Source: JAVBPE01 sp031549865 (GTDB lineage Bacteria; Bacillota_I; Bacilli_A; Acholeplasmatales; Anaeroplasmataceae). From it: DNA of 64,000 nucleotides. Made by a program: the position numbers and the translations under genes. The notes under the pieces were generated by a model that was given only the letters and a program-made list of their open reading frames with translations, made no database searches and was not told the DNA's origin. The stretch is from assembly GCA_031549865.1 (NCBI GenBank), contig JAVBPE010000005.1, positions 1 to 64,000 on the forward strand. Reading direction: 5' to 3'. Numbering within the stretch: the stretch's first letter is position 1; every line of letters starts with the position of its first letter. This document shows, piece after piece, positions 63,827 through 64,000 of this stretch.

Positions 63827-64000
63827 TTATTGACCTGAGCTTTCTATTAATATATCTTCGCCAGGAATTTCTAATTCATCATCAACATCTTCACCTAATA
63901 TTATTAGTACTCTTTGAATTGTTATCGAATTAATTCCTTTAACATCTTTAATTTTATACTCAATTATATATTGACCAACTTTTGGGACAGCATTATTAGT
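63827..64000 (-). CDS. C-terminal end of a gene with Ig-like domain (partial)
   Basis: 57 codons and a TAA, open to the window edge. The reading VGQYIIEYKIKDVKG fits the last strands of a DUF5011/HYR-type Ig-like domain, followed by an acidic tail. Its start and the rest of the protein lie outside the window. It ends 2 nt before the DUF2188-MBL gene, so both probably share an operon. Confidence 0.6.
   Translation of the reverse strand, partial: TNNAVPKVGQYIIEYKIKDVKGINSITIQRVLIILGEDVDDELEIPGEDILIESSGQ

Noticed and set aside
1..64000. tRNA, rRNA, insertion sequence, prophage or CRISPR array
   Set aside because: Scanning by eye found no tRNA T-loop consensus, no transposase or integrase and no regularly spaced repeats.

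Overview
The window comes from an A+T-rich, Gram-positive-type (Bacillota) genome, most likely an uncultured gut lineage of the Bacilli near the Erysipelotrichia/RF39/Acholeplasma relatives. The lineage is an inference. The direct evidence is: (i) the Firmicutes housekeeping order glyS-dnaG-rpoD-trmK and priA-fmt; (ii) strong SD sequences and TTGaca-N17-TATAAT promoters; (iii) UGA used as a stop in ATGA overlaps (14682-14685, 25772-25775, 56880-56883), which excludes the Mycoplasma code; (iv) lipoprotein signal peptides and no outer-membrane genes; (v) no rRNA, tRNA, IS element or CRISPR array seen.

Layout. 0-8 kb: adhE and a large secreted pectin methylesterase lipoprotein, divergently transcribed, each with a cre-like operator. 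8-18 kb: acetate transporter, nadA-cysK, a cytosolic pectinesterase-like protein, an HtrA-type lipoprotein protease, a lemA-DUF3137-DUF2752 operon, metK and a TSCPD protein. 17-24 kb: a degenerate HD-GYP membrane protein, pgpA, fmt and priA behind a SAM-clan riboswitch with a terminator switch, then a folate transporter gene (folT) behind a tetrahydrofolate riboswitch. 24-29 kb: an unknown gene and a MarR-controlled heterodimeric ABC exporter. 29-43.4 kb: a four-gene operon behind a consensus promoter and a c-di-GMP-I riboswitch, encoding three small exported proteins of TasA/camelysin type and a 3904-residue exported beta-helical protein. 43.5-49.5 kb: glyS-dnaG-rpoD-trmK-esterase. 49.5-54.7 kb: ysxE-like and spoVID-like genes, a GGDEF diguanylate cyclase, engB and a PHP phosphoesterase. 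54.8-64 kb: FAD enzymes (one with a Rieske domain), zinc-ribbon and XRE membrane proteins, an amidohydrolase, a DUF2188/metallo-beta-lactamase fusion and the tail of a further gene.

How it fits together. Three riboswitches of three different classes lie within about 20 kb. The c-di-GMP theme (diguanylate cyclase, degenerate HD-GYP protein, c-di-GMP-gated surface operon) suggests control of a matrix or adhesion structure by c-di-GMP; this is the most interesting candidate system here. A second theme is one-carbon metabolism: folate uptake under a THF riboswitch, Fmt (uses formyl-THF) and MetK (makes SAM) downstream of a SAM-clan riboswitch. A third is plant pectin: a secreted CE8 enzyme under a cre-like site, a CE8-like cytosolic protein and a BD-FAE-type esterase.
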